Made by a program: the position numbers and the translations under genes
Shown: positions 50,400-59,517 of the stretch, piece by piece
Layout of the letters: every line of letters starts with the position of its first letter
Position numbering within the stretch: the stretch's first letter is position 1
NCBI RefSeq assembly: GCF_000798815.1
Contig: NZ_JTLD01000020.1
Coordinates: 1-64,000, forward strand
From: Alistipes sp. ZOR0009
Lineage (GTDB): Bacteria; Bacteroidota; Bacteroidia; Bacteroidales; ZOR0009
Direction of reading: 5' to 3'
DNA: 64,000 bases
Notes under the pieces: generated by a model
Seen by the model: the letters and a program-made list of their open reading frames with translations, nothing else
Database searches by the model: none
What the model was told of the DNA's origin: nothing

Positions 50400-51257
50400 C
50401 TAAGCGTCTACGCCAAGAAATTGCTTGAGGACAAAACCGAGAAGGAATGAGAATCCTGCTACGGAAATACTAATAGTTGCCATTTCGAGGAATCGCTTTT
50501 TAAAGTTCAAATCCTTCGCAATGGAAATGTAGTAGTTAAATATGAAGATAATGAAAATGGCAATGGCAATCATGCAGCCTAGAGCCATATACCCGTTGTC
50601 GAGTAGGAGATAGGGGGCTACCAGCATTGCTACCGTTATAAGGTAGGCAATACCTGTGTAGGTGGCCGATTTAAGGGCGTCCTCCTCCCCTTCTGATTTT
50701 GACGAGAGGTATTCTGAAGCAGCCATGGAAAAGGTTGCCGCAATACCTGTAACTAAACCAGCAAGAGCCGTAAGCCTGCTATTTTGAAGCGCAAATGTTA
50801 GACCTGCAAGCGCTCCCGTTAGCTCGACCAATGCGTCGTTTAGTCCAAGAACAATAGAGCCAACATATTTCAACTTCTCCTCGTTGATCATCTCGATAAG
50901 CTGATGCTCGTGCTTTTCTTCGTCTTCGCGAATTTGGGTGATAAATGGGTAGTGCGATTCTAACTCAGCATATGCTTTTTGCGCCTTTTGCTCGTTTTTT
51001 TCCATGAGCTTTACCCCGAATGTTAGCCCAAAAGCTTTGGTTATTAGGTAGCTCTTTAGCGTATTAAATCTGCTGGGTTCAACATCTTTGCCCGAAATGT
51101 TTTTTAGCATTTTATAATGCATCATCTCCTGCTTTGCAATATCCCTGAATAGTTGGGCATTGTGAGGATCTTTTTCCGATTCGGCCAGCTTGTTGTAGAT
51201 GGTGTAACCTGTAATTTCTTCTTTTTGGGCGATTAAAACGCTTTTTTCTAAACTCAT
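50400..51257 (-). CDS. Ferritin-like/VIT1 fusion, probable iron or manganese transporter
   Basis: 285-aa inner-membrane protein. The N-terminal ~120 residues are a ferritin-like helical bundle with carboxylate and histidine ligands (KQEMMHYKMLKN, REDEEKHEHQLIEMINEE). The C-terminal part is a VIT1/CCC1 domain with about five helices (GLNDALVELTGALAGLTFAL, MAASEYLSSKSEGEEDA). Related fusions (MbfA type) export iron; direction and metal here are inferred. It starts 4 bp after the YD-like gene's stop, but the two are not obviously linked in function. Confidence 0.88.
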   Translation of the reverse strand: MSLEKSVLIAQKEEITGYTIYNKLAESEKDPHNAQLFRDIAKQEMMHYKMLKNISGKDVEPSRFNTLKSYLITKAFGLTFGVKLMEKNEQKAQKAYAELESHYPFITQIREDEEKHEHQLIEMINEEKLKYVGSIVLGLNDALVELTGALAGLTFALQNSRLTALAGLVTGIAATFSMAASEYLSSKSEGEEDALKSATYTGIAYLITVAMLVAPYLLLDNGYMALGCMIAIAIFIIFIFNYYISIAKDLNFKKRFLEMATISISVAGFSFLLGFVLKQFLGVDA

Positions 51258-51261
51258 TTTA

Positions 51262-52239
51262 CTAGTTGTTGTAGAATTCGTAGGTATACTTGTATAATAC
51301 CTGGTATTCGTAAGGCGCGTAGTAGGTATCTACTTCCGTTAGTATATCCTTCGGGTTGTAGGACGAATCCTTCTTGGAGTATTCTATTCCTTTGTTCTCA
51401 CTCCATTGCTCCTGAAGCAGGTTGCCTTTCGAGTCGTACTTATACGTGCTGTATGGAAATTGCTTTCCACTAGCTTCAATTTGAACTACCTGTATCAGCT
51501 TATTTTCGCTGTCGTACAGGTACTGGTGGGTGTATCGTTTAATACCGCCAACAAACTCATCCCTTTTTTCTATTTGGCCCATAGGGTTGTAGTAGTAGCT
51601 GGTTTTGCGAAGCTCCTTGTTGTTGGCATCCATCTTCACCTCCTCAACTTTTTGCTTTCTCGAGTTGGTTACGATGCGTTGCTTGTTGGTTAACTTCCCC
51701 TTTTTGGTGATGGATATGGCAATCACCGTATCGCTATACTGGTAATCCCACTGCTCCTCGACGTTTTTGTTTACATCAATTTTGGTAATCTTGATCACCT
51801 TGTCGTTGCTGTCGTAGGTGTGAATTACGTTGTACGGGAATAGCCCATCATAGCCATCCTCTCTAACTAAAAGCCCTCTATCGTTGTAGGTAAATGTCTG
51901 GGAGTAGATTTTTTTATTTTGATCGGCATCAAAGTTCGTATACTCCGACTTATTACCCTTTAAATCGTAGGCGTATTTTTGGATAGTAGAAAGCTTACCC
52001 GAATTGTAGTTGGCAACTTCTACAGGATACCCATCCTTGTTGTAGGTTGTTACAACACTGATAGTCCCATCTTTAGAAGGTTTCCCATTTTCGTACTTAT
52101 AGCTCCATTGAATAGACTTCTGAATTCTATTCGATAGAGTTTTTTCGCGTGTTTTAACTTCATCCAGAGGATCAATCATTTGCCCAAAGCAAGGGACTGC
52201 ACCTGCAAGCGTTAATGCGAAAAGAAGTAGGTTTTTCAT
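51262..52239 (-). CDS. Secreted YD-repeat-like protein
   Basis: 325-aa exported protein. ATG 52239 gives a signal peptide (MKNLLLFALTLAGAVPCFGQ); the reading from 52293 adds 18 residues in front of it and is rejected. The mature part has about a dozen short repeats of the YD/RHS type with a Y-x-Y-[DN]-x-x-G-x-L pattern (YAYDLKGNKSEY, FTYNDRGLLVRED, YLYDSENKLIQV, YKYDSKGNLLQEQ). No toxin or enzyme domain is attached, unlike RHS toxins. Function unknown. Confidence 0.75.
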   Translation of the reverse strand: MKNLLLFALTLAGAVPCFGQMIDPLDEVKTREKTLSNRIQKSIQWSYKYENGKPSKDGTISVVTTYNKDGYPVEVANYNSGKLSTIQKYAYDLKGNKSEYTNFDADQNKKIYSQTFTYNDRGLLVREDGYDGLFPYNVIHTYDSNDKVIKITKIDVNKNVEEQWDYQYSDTVIAISITKKGKLTNKQRIVTNSRKQKVEEVKMDANNKELRKTSYYYNPMGQIEKRDEFVGGIKRYTHQYLYDSENKLIQVVQIEASGKQFPYSTYKYDSKGNLLQEQWSENKGIEYSKKDSSYNPKDILTEVDTYYAPYEYQVLYKYTYEFYNN

Positions 52240-52309
52240 AGTTTGAATTCCCCTTATATCGTCTATTTGCCTAATATGTAAAATCAGTAGCAATGATAGT
52301 AAAAAATAA

Positions 52310-52338
52310 GAAAAAACAAGCCCCGCGTTGGGCTTGTT
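52310..52338 (-). terminator. Terminator after manA
   Basis: AACAAGCCC (52315-52323) pairs with GGGCTTGTT (52330-52338) across CGCGTT. On the minus strand the stem is followed by TTTTTTCTTATTTTTT. Confidence 0.8.
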
Positions 52339-52405
52339 CTTTTTATTTGTGTGAAAAAAGAAGCAGAATAAACCTCTTTTGTCTATTTTTTTGGTGACAA
52401 AATGG

Positions 52406-53392
52406 CTACTTTATGTACACTTCTAGTATCTCTGCATTTTTATGGCATTCGAGGGTAATTTGCTCGAGCGATGCTGGTATTAGAACTGTATCTCCTGCCG
52501 ATGCTTTTTCTTTTCCATCTGGATATGCTATGTTAATTTCACCTTCGAGCACCATGTATATGACGAAGGAGTCGAGCATTGCATAGTCGGTTTCTAAACC
52601 TTTACCTGCATTCAACTTTATCAGGTTGGTGGTGAAGTAGGGGCTGTCTACTAGCTGGTTCGACTGGTTGTCTTTAGCCTCGTAGCTTGATTTGTATGAA
52701 GGGTAAACGTTGTAATCAATGGCATCTACTGCAAGTTCCGTGTGGAGTTCTCTTGGGTTTCCCTTATCGTCAACGCGTCCCCAGTCATACATACGGTAGG
52801 TGATGTCGGAGGTTTGTTGGATTTCAGCGATAAGGTTGCCTTTTCCAATGGCATGTATTCTTCCTGCAGGAATGAAGTAGGTGTCTCCCTTTTGTGATAT
52901 TTCTGTATTTAAAATTTCGGCAAGCTTGTTTTTTTCGAGGTAGCTGACGTACTTATTTTTATCAACTTCCTGGTTAAAACCTACGTATATTTTAGCGTCT
53001 GAGTCGCAGCCAACCACGTACCACATCTCTGTTTTTCCAAAAGAATTGTGGCGCTCCTTGGCTAGCTTGTCGTTGGGATGAACTTGGATAGAAAGATCGT
53101 CAGATGCGTCAATCAGCTTGATTAGAAGCGGAAAATCCTCTCCAAACTTTTCGTAAACTTTCTCACCCACCAAATCGCCCATATAAACTTCGATGAGTTC
53201 TTTTAGGTCGTTGCCTTTCAGAAAGCCATTTGAAACTACCGAAATGTCGCCATTTACGGCAGATAGCTCCCAACTTTCTCCGATTTTTGTGTTGGCGGGT
53301 AATTCTTTCGCTAATAGATTTTTAAGTTTTTCGCCTCCCCATATTCTTTCCTTAAAAATGGGGTTAAATTTTAGAGGGTAAAGACTAGACAT
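52406..53392 (-). CDS. manA: Mannose-6-phosphate isomerase, class I
   Basis: Interconverts mannose-6-phosphate and fructose-6-phosphate; 328 aa, cytoplasmic. I start at ATG 53392 (MSSLYPLKFNPIF); the upstream reading adds residues unlike the family. Zinc ligands are visible: IQVHPND, GKTEMWYV, and GRIHAIG. The C-terminal cupin continues to EVYIK. It is divergent from udk. An element with one mismatch to the promoter consensus (TATCTTAG) lies upstream. Confidence 0.92.
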   Translation of the reverse strand: MSSLYPLKFNPIFKERIWGGEKLKNLLAKELPANTKIGESWELSAVNGDISVVSNGFLKGNDLKELIEVYMGDLVGEKVYEKFGEDFPLLIKLIDASDDLSIQVHPNDKLAKERHNSFGKTEMWYVVGCDSDAKIYVGFNQEVDKNKYVSYLEKNKLAEILNTEISQKGDTYFIPAGRIHAIGKGNLIAEIQQTSDITYRMYDWGRVDDKGNPRELHTELAVDAIDYNVYPSYKSSYEAKDNQSNQLVDSPYFTTNLIKLNAGKGLETDYAMLDSFVIYMVLEGEINIAYPDGKEKASAGDTVLIPASLEQITLECHKNAEILEVYIK

Positions 53393-53513
53393 TGCAATTG
53401 TGTGTATTTTTGCGCTAAGATAACTCATCGCATCGAACTTTAATAGGCATTTCTTTTAATATTCTGATAGATGATGAAGTTATATTTATATTTTCGTAAA
53501 AAAAAGAAAAGGC

Positions 53514-54137
53514 ATGCTTATAGTTGGAATAGCAGGAGGTACAGGCTCAGGAAAAACGACCGTTGTTCGTCGAATAGTTGATTTATTGCCTGAAGGAGAG
53601 GTGATTGTTGTTCCTCAGGATTCGTATTATAGAGATAGTAGCCATGTGCCAGCAGAGCGTAGGCAGGAGATAAACTTTGACCATCCAGACTCAATTGAGT
53701 TTGAGCTGCTGGTGGAGCATATAAAGCAGCTTAAAAGAGGAATATCCGTAGAGCAGCCTATTTATTCTTATCTTACTTGCACAAGAGCAAAGGAAACGGT
53801 TACCATCGAGCCTCGTCATATTGTTATTGTAGAGGGGATTTTGATATTTACCTGTAAGGAACTTCGTGATTTGATGGATATCAAAATTTTTGTAGACGCC
53901 GATGCTGATGACCGGTTGAGCCGGGTTATTGCTCGCGATATAGCAGAGAGAGGTCGTTCTGTAGATAAGGTTCTGGATAGATACGAGGGGGTGGTAAAGC
54001 CTATGCACCTGCAGTTCATAGAGCCGACAAAACGTTATGCCGATATTATTATACCACAAGGAGGAAATAACCAGGTGGCAATTAATATTATGAAGATATT
54101 TATTGAGAAGAGTTTACACGATTATAGAGTAAAATAG
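53514..54137 (+). CDS. udk: Uridine kinase
   Basis: Phosphorylates uridine and cytidine for pyrimidine salvage; 207 aa, cytoplasmic. P-loop GIAGGTGSGKTTVV is at the N-terminus, followed by VPQDSYYRDSS, NFDHPDSIEF (substrate pocket), and IVIVEGILIF. The arginine-rich lid ADDRLSRVIARDIAERGR is intact. It is followed 2 bp later by the exonuclease gene, so the two are co-transcribed. Confidence 0.95.
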   Translation: MLIVGIAGGTGSGKTTVVRRIVDLLPEGEVIVVPQDSYYRDSSHVPAERRQEINFDHPDSIEFELLVEHIKQLKRGISVEQPIYSYLTCTRAKETVTIEPRHIVIVEGILIFTCKELRDLMDIKIFVDADADDRLSRVIARDIAERGRSVDKVLDRYEGVVKPMHLQFIEPTKRYADIIIPQGGNNQVAINIMKIFIEKSLHDYRVK

Positions 54138-54139
54138 CG

Positions 54140-54862
54140 ATGATTAAAAGCCTTAATTTGAAGGATATCATGTTTGTTGATATCGAAACAGTCCCACAGA
54201 GTGAAAGCTATAAGGATGTTCCTCCTGTAATTCGCGATCTGTGGGATAAAAAGGCTTTTTACCTAGCAAAAAACGAGGAAACGCCTGAAGAAATTTACAG
54301 CCGAGCAGGTATTTATGCTGAGTTTGGTCGCGTGATATGTATATCTGTAGGTGTTTTTAATGACAGAAAAGAGGGGAAAACATTTCTTGTAAAGTCATTT
54401 TATGGTGATGACGAGGTTGATGTACTTACTCGCTTTACCAAGTCTGTAGAAAAATTTTTAGCTAAACGGAAAGGCTTTGTTTGTGCGCATAATGGAAAAG
54501 AGTTTGACTTTCCATTCCTTTCACGGCGAATGATTATTAATGGGTTACCGTTGCCTGAAATTCTAGATGTTGCTGGACGCAAGCCATGGGAAGTCCCTTT
54601 TTTGGATACAATGGAACTTTGGAAATTTGGCGACTATAAGCATTACACCTCGCTACATTTGTTAACTACCATCTTAAATATCCCTACCCCAAAGGATGAT
54701 ATTGATGGCAGTATGGTTGCTGATACTTACTATAAGCAAAAGGATTTGCTCCGTATTGTGCGGTACTGCGAAAAGGATGTTGTTGCTGTGGCGCAAATAT
54801 TGCAACGATTCAGAGGTGATGATATACTCGTTGTTGAAGATGTCGATTTTGTTGATGCCTAA
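54140..54862 (+). CDS. 3'-5' exonuclease (DnaQ-like, PolB-type)
   Basis: 240-aa RNase H-fold nuclease. ExoI motif MFVDIETVP supplies the DIE acidic pair, ExoII lies in VCAHNGKEFDFPFL, and ExoIII in VRYCEKDVVAVAQ. It matches the small PolB-exonuclease-like family (PF10108 type) found in Bacteroidota, as a free-standing protein without polymerase. The biological substrate is unknown. The 3' end overlaps the convergent hydrolase gene by 4 bp. Confidence 0.88.
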   Translation: MIKSLNLKDIMFVDIETVPQSESYKDVPPVIRDLWDKKAFYLAKNEETPEEIYSRAGIYAEFGRVICISVGVFNDRKEGKTFLVKSFYGDDEVDVLTRFTKSVEKFLAKRKGFVCAHNGKEFDFPFLSRRMIINGLPLPEILDVAGRKPWEVPFLDTMELWKFGDYKHYTSLHLLTTILNIPTPKDDIDGSMVADTYYKQKDLLRIVRYCEKDVVAVAQILQRFRGDDILVVEDVDFVDA

Positions 54863-55671
54863 AAAGAGGCTTCCTGATTACAAAAATTCATAACCGTTTC
54901 AATAAATAAATCGAGCTGCTCTGCGTGTACCCAATGGCCAGCCTCAGGAATGTTTTCGAGCTTCGATTCGGGATAAAAAAGTTTTATTGCAGATTCATCT
55001 TCTTTACCAATATAGTCCGATTTTTCGCCTTTTATAAATAGAATGGGGAAATCTTTTTGACTTAAATGATCGGGGTTCGAAAGATCAAATCCATCCATAA
55101 CATGCTCTATTTGCGTTGCAAGTATGTCTAGGTTTAGTTTCCATTGGAATTGATGTCCAACTCTCGTTAAATTTTTTAGGAGAAAACTTCTGACCCTTTC
55201 CGAAGGAACTCGTTCACTAAGAATTGTATCTGCTTCTTTTCTGCTTTCAATAATTTTAATAGGGAGATTTCTTAAAGACGAAATGATGTTTTTATGATCC
55301 AGCATATGCTGCTTATGGGGGGCATTGATATTTCCCAAAGGGGATATGTCCACAACGATCATACGCTGGATGAGTTCTGGGTTGCTAAGTCCGAGATGCA
55401 TTACAACTTTGCCTCCCATAGAATGCCCCATTAGGATTGGGCTCTTTATATTATTCTCAAGAATGAAATCCTTTAAATCCTGAGACATCGCTTGGTAGCT
55501 GTGCTCCTCCGAGTGTGGCGAGTTGCCATGGTTGCGTAAGTCAACTAGGTAAAGGCTGAAGTGGTTTTCGAGTTTTTTGGCAACAGATAGCCAGTTGTCT
55601 GAAGAACCATAAAGGCCGTGTACGATAACAAGCGGCCATCCCTTGCCAAAATGTCGAAAAAATAGCTTCAT
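54859..55671 (-). CDS. Alpha/beta-hydrolase fold esterase (YbfF-like)
   Basis: 270-aa cytoplasmic esterase-like protein. VIVHGLYGSSDNW is the oxyanion-hole region, VDLRNHGNSPHS follows, the nucleophile serine sits in MGHSMGGKVVMH, and the histidine is near the C-terminus in EAGHWVHAEQ. Substrate unknown. It starts directly after the pdxJ stop codon with no intervening base, so the two are one transcription unit. Confidence 0.9.
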   Translation of the reverse strand: MKLFFRHFGKGWPLVIVHGLYGSSDNWLSVAKKLENHFSLYLVDLRNHGNSPHSEEHSYQAMSQDLKDFILENNIKSPILMGHSMGGKVVMHLGLSNPELIQRMIVVDISPLGNINAPHKQHMLDHKNIISSLRNLPIKIIESRKEADTILSERVPSERVRSFLLKNLTRVGHQFQWKLNLDILATQIEHVMDGFDLSNPDHLSQKDFPILFIKGEKSDYIGKEDESAIKLFYPESKLENIPEAGHWVHAEQLDLFIETVMNFCNQEASF

Positions 55672-56385
55672 TTACTTAAGTTGGTTGAGGTATTGTTTTA
55701 CCGTTTCTTCCAAACCGAGATAAAGAGCGTCAGAAATTAGCGCGTGCCCTATCGAAACTTCAAGCAAACCGGGTATGTTTTTGTAGAAGTAGTTCAGGTT
55801 AAGAAGGCTCAAGTCGTGCCCCGCGTTAACTCCTAATCCTAACTTTTGCGCTTCAGCTGCGGCTTCTATGAAGGGTTTTATCGCTTTTTCTTTATCCAAC
55901 GGGTAACTTGTTGCATATGGCTCGGTATATAGTTCGATGCGGTCTGTCCCCGTTTCGAGGGCATGCTGCACCATGCTAACCATTGGGTCTACAAATAGCG
56001 ACACGCGGATACCTTTATCCTTAAAGGTTTTTACAACATCGATAAGGAATGATTTGTTGGCTTGGGTATCCCATCCTGCGTTCGAGGTTAGTGCTGTAGG
56101 GGGATCGGGAACTAGAGTTACCTGTGTTGGTATTACTTCAAGTACCAAATCGATAAACTCTTTACAAGGGTATCCTTCGATATTAAATTCTGTTGTTACA
56201 ATTTTCTTCAAATCTCTGACGTCTTGGTATCTGATGTGCCTCTCGTCAGGACGAGGATGAACTGTAATACCTTGAGATCCATATTTCTCGCAGTTAACAG
56301 CTGCGTCAACAACATTTGGTGTATTGCCACCTCTCGCATTTCGGATTGTAGCAATTTTATTTATATTTACACTAAGCTTTGTCAT
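55672..56385 (-). CDS. pdxJ: Pyridoxine 5'-phosphate synthase
   Basis: Final condensation of the DXP-dependent vitamin B6 pathway; 237 aa, TIM barrel. N-terminal [20 protein letters not shown], the catalytic and phosphate-binding [30 protein letters not shown], and [12 protein letters not shown] are conserved. It reads away from the CBS gene. A good minus-strand promoter element (TACATTTG, 56413-56420) lies 28 bp before its start. Confidence 0.96.
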   Translation of the reverse strand: MTKLSVNINKIATIRNARGGNTPNVVDAAVNCEKYGSQGITVHPRPDERHIRYQDVRDLKKIVTTEFNIEGYPCKEFIDLVLEVIPTQVTLVPDPPTALTSNAGWDTQANKSFLIDVVKTFKDKGIRVSLFVDPMVSMVQHALETGTDRIELYTEPYATSYPLDKEKAIKPFIEAAAEAQKLGLGVNAGHDLSLLNLNYFYKNIPGLLEVSIGHALISDALYLGLEETVKQYLNQLK

Positions 56386-56412
56386 TGCTAAAATGTTCTG
56401 TGATTAGTGATG

Positions 56413-56420
56413 CAAATGTA
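56413..56420 (-). promoter_or_regulatory. -7 promoter element of pdxJ
   Basis: TACATTTG on the minus strand (plus: CAAATGTA) fits TAnnTTTG, 28 bp before the pdxJ start. It lies in the narrow divergent region shared with the CBS gene. Confidence 0.6.
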
Positions 56421-56432
56421 GGAGAATTATTG

Positions 56433-57101
56433 ATGAAGTATTCTATCGACCTTATATCAGACATGGTTCCTGCGTTAAAACTTTCCGATACGGGCGGTAA
56501 GGCTCTGACTCTTATGGAAGTTTTTAAGGTTTCGCATTTGCCTGTTGTTGATCGCCAGCAATTTTTGGGTCTAGTTTCTGAAAATAACGTTTTGGATATG
56601 AACGATCCTGATGTTCTCATCTCTGATTATAAGTTGGATGCGGATGGGACTTTTATAGGGAAAGATGTTCCTGCTTTTGAAGTGCTTTCGTTGGCTTCAG
56701 ATAAAAACTTGTCGGTAATAACCGTGGTTGATCTGAATAGGCGGTATCTTGGTGCAATTCCTGTTTCGGATCTGCTGCTTTCGTTTGTAAAAGATTCTTC
56801 GCTGCATATGCAGGGTGGTATAATAGTATTGGAGGTCAATATTAAAGATTACTCGCTGTCCCATATTGCTCAAATAGTAGAGTCCAATGACGCGAAGGTG
56901 CTAAATTCCTACGTTTTGCCGATTCCTGACTCTTCTCAGGTCGAAGTTGTCGTTAAGGTTAATACGGATGATCTGACCTCTATTTTGCAAACATTCAATC
57001 GCTATAGCTATTTGGTTACTAATGTGTATAATGCCACAAATCAGATGGATGATATCCTAGATGATCGCTACGATCAGCTAATGAAATTCCTCGATTTATA
57101 A
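56433..57101 (+). CDS. CBS-pair protein with C-terminal ACT-like domain
   Basis: 222-aa cytoplasmic protein. I start at ATG 56433 (MKYSIDLISDMV); the longer reading from 56379 overlaps pdxJ. Two CBS motifs cover ~1-125 (FKVSHLPVVDRQQFLGLVSE, NLSVITVVDLNRRYLGAIPV). The C-terminal ~80 residues (GGIIVLEVNIKDYSLSHIA) look ACT-like, as in AcuB-type sensors. Such domains bind adenine nucleotides or amino acids. Eight bases separate it from nadK, so the two are probably co-transcribed; ligand unknown. Confidence 0.85.
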   Translation: MKYSIDLISDMVPALKLSDTGGKALTLMEVFKVSHLPVVDRQQFLGLVSENNVLDMNDPDVLISDYKLDADGTFIGKDVPAFEVLSLASDKNLSVITVVDLNRRYLGAIPVSDLLLSFVKDSSLHMQGGIIVLEVNIKDYSLSHIAQIVESNDAKVLNSYVLPIPDSSQVEVVVKVNTDDLTSILQTFNRYSYLVTNVYNATNQMDDILDDRYDQLMKFLDL

Positions 57102-57109
57102 CTTTTACA

Positions 57110-57982
57110 ATGCAGGAAAAACTCCAAATTGCCGTGTACGGCAGAACGTTAGATAGTGCTAGAATTCCGGATGTTCTTCGCTTTATCACACGGCTAAGTA
57201 GAGATTCCAATCTTTACATTCATAGCCAGTTTTTAGATTCACTAAATGGTCTTGATTTCAATTTTTTTAAGGAGTTTAATGGCGTTGCAGATTTTCCACA
57301 GGTCGATTTGCTAATAAGTATTGGAGGTGATGGCACATTGTTGGATTGTGTTTCTTTCGTTCGCGACTCAGATATCCCTATCTGGGGTGTTAATATTGGG
57401 CGCTTGGGCTTTCTTACATTTACCTCTTTGGATGATGCAGAGGTCACATTTGATGCTATTCTTAAGGGTGATTACACCATTGAGTCGCGTTCTATGATCG
57501 AAGTTTCGGTTGATGGAATGCCTCCAGTTTTTTCGGCTGCGTTGAATGAGGTTACGGTACAGAAGCAAGATTCTTCGATGGTAACCGTGCATGCGTATAT
57601 TGATAATGAATTTTTGGGAACATATTGGGCTGATGGGGTTATTGTTGCAACGCCTACTGGCTCTACTGCTTATTCTTTGAGTATTGGAGGCCCAATTGTG
57701 ACGCCAGATTCGAACGTTTTTACGTTATCTCCAATAGCTCCACATAACCTAAATATGCGTCCCTTAGTATTACCCGATACGTCAATTCTTCGTCTCGAAG
57801 TAGAGTCTCGTTTTGGCAATATTGTGTGGTCTATGGATAATAGCAGATTTGTGGCTCCAAGTGGAACTTCCTTGACGCTTCACAAGTCGAAGTCTCAAAT
57901 TCGATTCATGAAGTTCAAGGGAAATAATTTTTGTATAAATCTGAGGAATAAGTTATTGTGGGGGTTTGATAAGCGAAACTAA
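57110..57982 (+). CDS. nadK: NAD kinase
   Basis: Phosphorylates NAD to NADP; 290 aa, cytoplasmic. The diagnostic GGDGT lies in ISIGGDGTLLDC, followed by GVNIGRLGFLT, AALNEVTVQK, and the conserved YWADGVIVATPTGSTAYSLS near the C-terminal domain, which contains the NAD-binding residues. ATG 57110 is chosen. It follows the CBS gene by 8 bp, and the next gene by 80 bp. Confidence 0.96.
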   Translation: MQEKLQIAVYGRTLDSARIPDVLRFITRLSRDSNLYIHSQFLDSLNGLDFNFFKEFNGVADFPQVDLLISIGGDGTLLDCVSFVRDSDIPIWGVNIGRLGFLTFTSLDDAEVTFDAILKGDYTIESRSMIEVSVDGMPPVFSAALNEVTVQKQDSSMVTVHAYIDNEFLGTYWADGVIVATPTGSTAYSLSIGGPIVTPDSNVFTLSPIAPHNLNMRPLVLPDTSILRLEVESRFGNIVWSMDNSRFVAPSGTSLTLHKSKSQIRFMKFKGNNFCINLRNKLLWGFDKRN

Positions 57983-58062
57983 TTGTTGTTGAGTTGATCT
58001 GGATGGAATTATCGTTTTTTATGATAGTTTTGTCATTTATGAGTGCATGGTGGAAGGAATAG

Positions 58063-58824
58063 ATGAGGAAGATACTTTTAGTAGTCACGCTGTTAGGGAT
58101 TGTCTTCGTAGGGAAGGGGCAGTTGAACCGTAAATCGCTCGAAGAGTTCGGTTTGGGAGTTGCTGTCATTTCTGCCTATACTGACGTGGGAGGAACTAGC
58201 GGCTCGGGAGAAGGATTTGTCGATTTTTCAATATCGGCTCAGCGTCCAGGTGTTTTCTTCTATTATAAGAAAAATTTGGGGCGTAATTTTTCAGCAAAGG
58301 CTAATCTTCTGGTTGGCGTATTGGCTCGAAAAGACGATGGTTCGCGAAATGATAATAGAAAATTTGGGTTTACAACCCCATTTGCTGAAATAGCAGGGAT
58401 TGGCGTTTATTACATTGTTCCAGAAGAGGAACCATTTTTTTATCCATCTAAGATTCGAGGTGGTAAAAGTTGGAGTCGGAATGTGTACCCCTCTTTATAC
58501 GTACAGGTTGGTCTTGGGGCACTATTTTACAAACCAATTCCGAATGAGAGTATGAAGGCTGCAATAAATGCGGGGTATGAAGGAGGCAGGGGTGTTACAC
58601 CTTCGATACCGGTTGGACTTGGCTCAACTATTCCGGTTGCAAGGGATGTGCGCTTTTTGCTGGAGGCAAACTATGTATTTACGCTTACTGATTATTTAGA
58701 AGGTTATAGTAACTCCAAGTATTCTAAGAATAAGGACATGTATTTTTCTTTTAATGTAGGCCTATCCTACCAAATTGGGAGTAAAAATGTAGGTTGGGGA
58801 CGCTCTAAATATCGAAGACGTTAG
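58063..58824 (+). CDS. Outer-membrane beta-barrel-like protein
   Basis: 253-aa exported protein (signal peptide MRKILLVVTLLGIVFVGKGQ). Strands of alternating aromatic and small residues (RPGVFFYYKKNLG, LYVQVGLGALFY, FLLEANYVFTLTDYL) suggest an eight-stranded-type outer-membrane barrel. No close family is named with confidence; it resembles the DUF6089 gene that follows by 9 bp. Together with that gene, uppS and bamA it forms a tight run of plus-strand genes. Confidence 0.8.
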   Translation: MRKILLVVTLLGIVFVGKGQLNRKSLEEFGLGVAVISAYTDVGGTSGSGEGFVDFSISAQRPGVFFYYKKNLGRNFSAKANLLVGVLARKDDGSRNDNRKFGFTTPFAEIAGIGVYYIVPEEEPFFYPSKIRGGKSWSRNVYPSLYVQVGLGALFYKPIPNESMKAAINAGYEGGRGVTPSIPVGLGSTIPVARDVRFLLEANYVFTLTDYLEGYSNSKYSKNKDMYFSFNVGLSYQIGSKNVGWGRSKYRRR

Positions 58825-58833
58825 CAATAACAA

Positions 58834-59511
58834 TTGATAAAATTGAAAAGATCGCAATTTAGAAATATCACTACAATTGGCTGCTTTTTGCTGTTTTTAC
58901 TAACTGCTTCTACTTCCTATGCTCAGGAGGTTCATGATATTGGTGTTCAAGGAGGTATAAGTACTTATCTTGGGGATTTTAACAATGTTAATGTTTTTAA
59001 GTCTCCATCACCCTACCTTGGTGCTCATTATAGATATAACTTTGATGATTACAATGGGGTAAGAGTCTCTGCAAATGTCGGGCAGATTAGAGGTATTTCT
59101 GACAGCTATGAGCACTTTTTGCCTGGAATTCCTCCTGTAAAAGAATTTAGTGAACTATTTTTTGATCTAGACGTAAAATATGAGGTAAACTTCCGTCCTT
59201 TTAATCCGCTAACCTCTCGACATGAGTTTTTTTCACCATATTTGTTGGTCGGAATTGCCGCCTACTACTATAACGGGAATATGCTACCTGCGATCCCTTT
59301 CGGAGCGGGTGTAAAAGTCGCCGCAACGCGAAGAATAACGTTAGGTTTAGAAATGCAGCTGTCGAAAACATTTAACGATGAGTTGGATTTCTATAAAAAT
59401 GTAGGTAATAAAAGTTCATTTATTAGCAATAACGACTGGTTTTTTACATGCGGATTCGTATTTTCGTACCGCCTGAATTTAGGACAGAAAATATGTCCTG
59501 TTTACTTATAA
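58834..59511 (+). CDS. DUF6089-family outer-membrane protein, TTG start
   Basis: 225 aa from TTG 58834, or 222 from TTG 58843 (reading L-K-R-S-Q as M-K-R-S-Q); no in-frame ATG precedes the signal peptide (LLFLLTASTSYAQ). The mature part opens with HDIGVQGGISTYLGDFN, the DUF6089 hallmark, and continues with beta strands of an outer-membrane barrel ending SYRLNLG. Encoded next to uppS and bamA in many Bacteroidales. Function unknown; a role in envelope maintenance is a guess from position. Confidence 0.85.
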   Translation: MIKLKRSQFRNITTIGCFLLFLLTASTSYAQEVHDIGVQGGISTYLGDFNNVNVFKSPSPYLGAHYRYNFDDYNGVRVSANVGQIRGISDSYEHFLPGIPPVKEFSELFFDLDVKYEVNFRPFNPLTSRHEFFSPYLLVGIAAYYYNGNMLPAIPFGAGVKVAATRRITLGLEMQLSKTFNDELDFYKNVGNKSSFISNNDWFFTCGFVFSYRLNLGQKICPVYL

Positions 59512-59517
59512 TATAGA

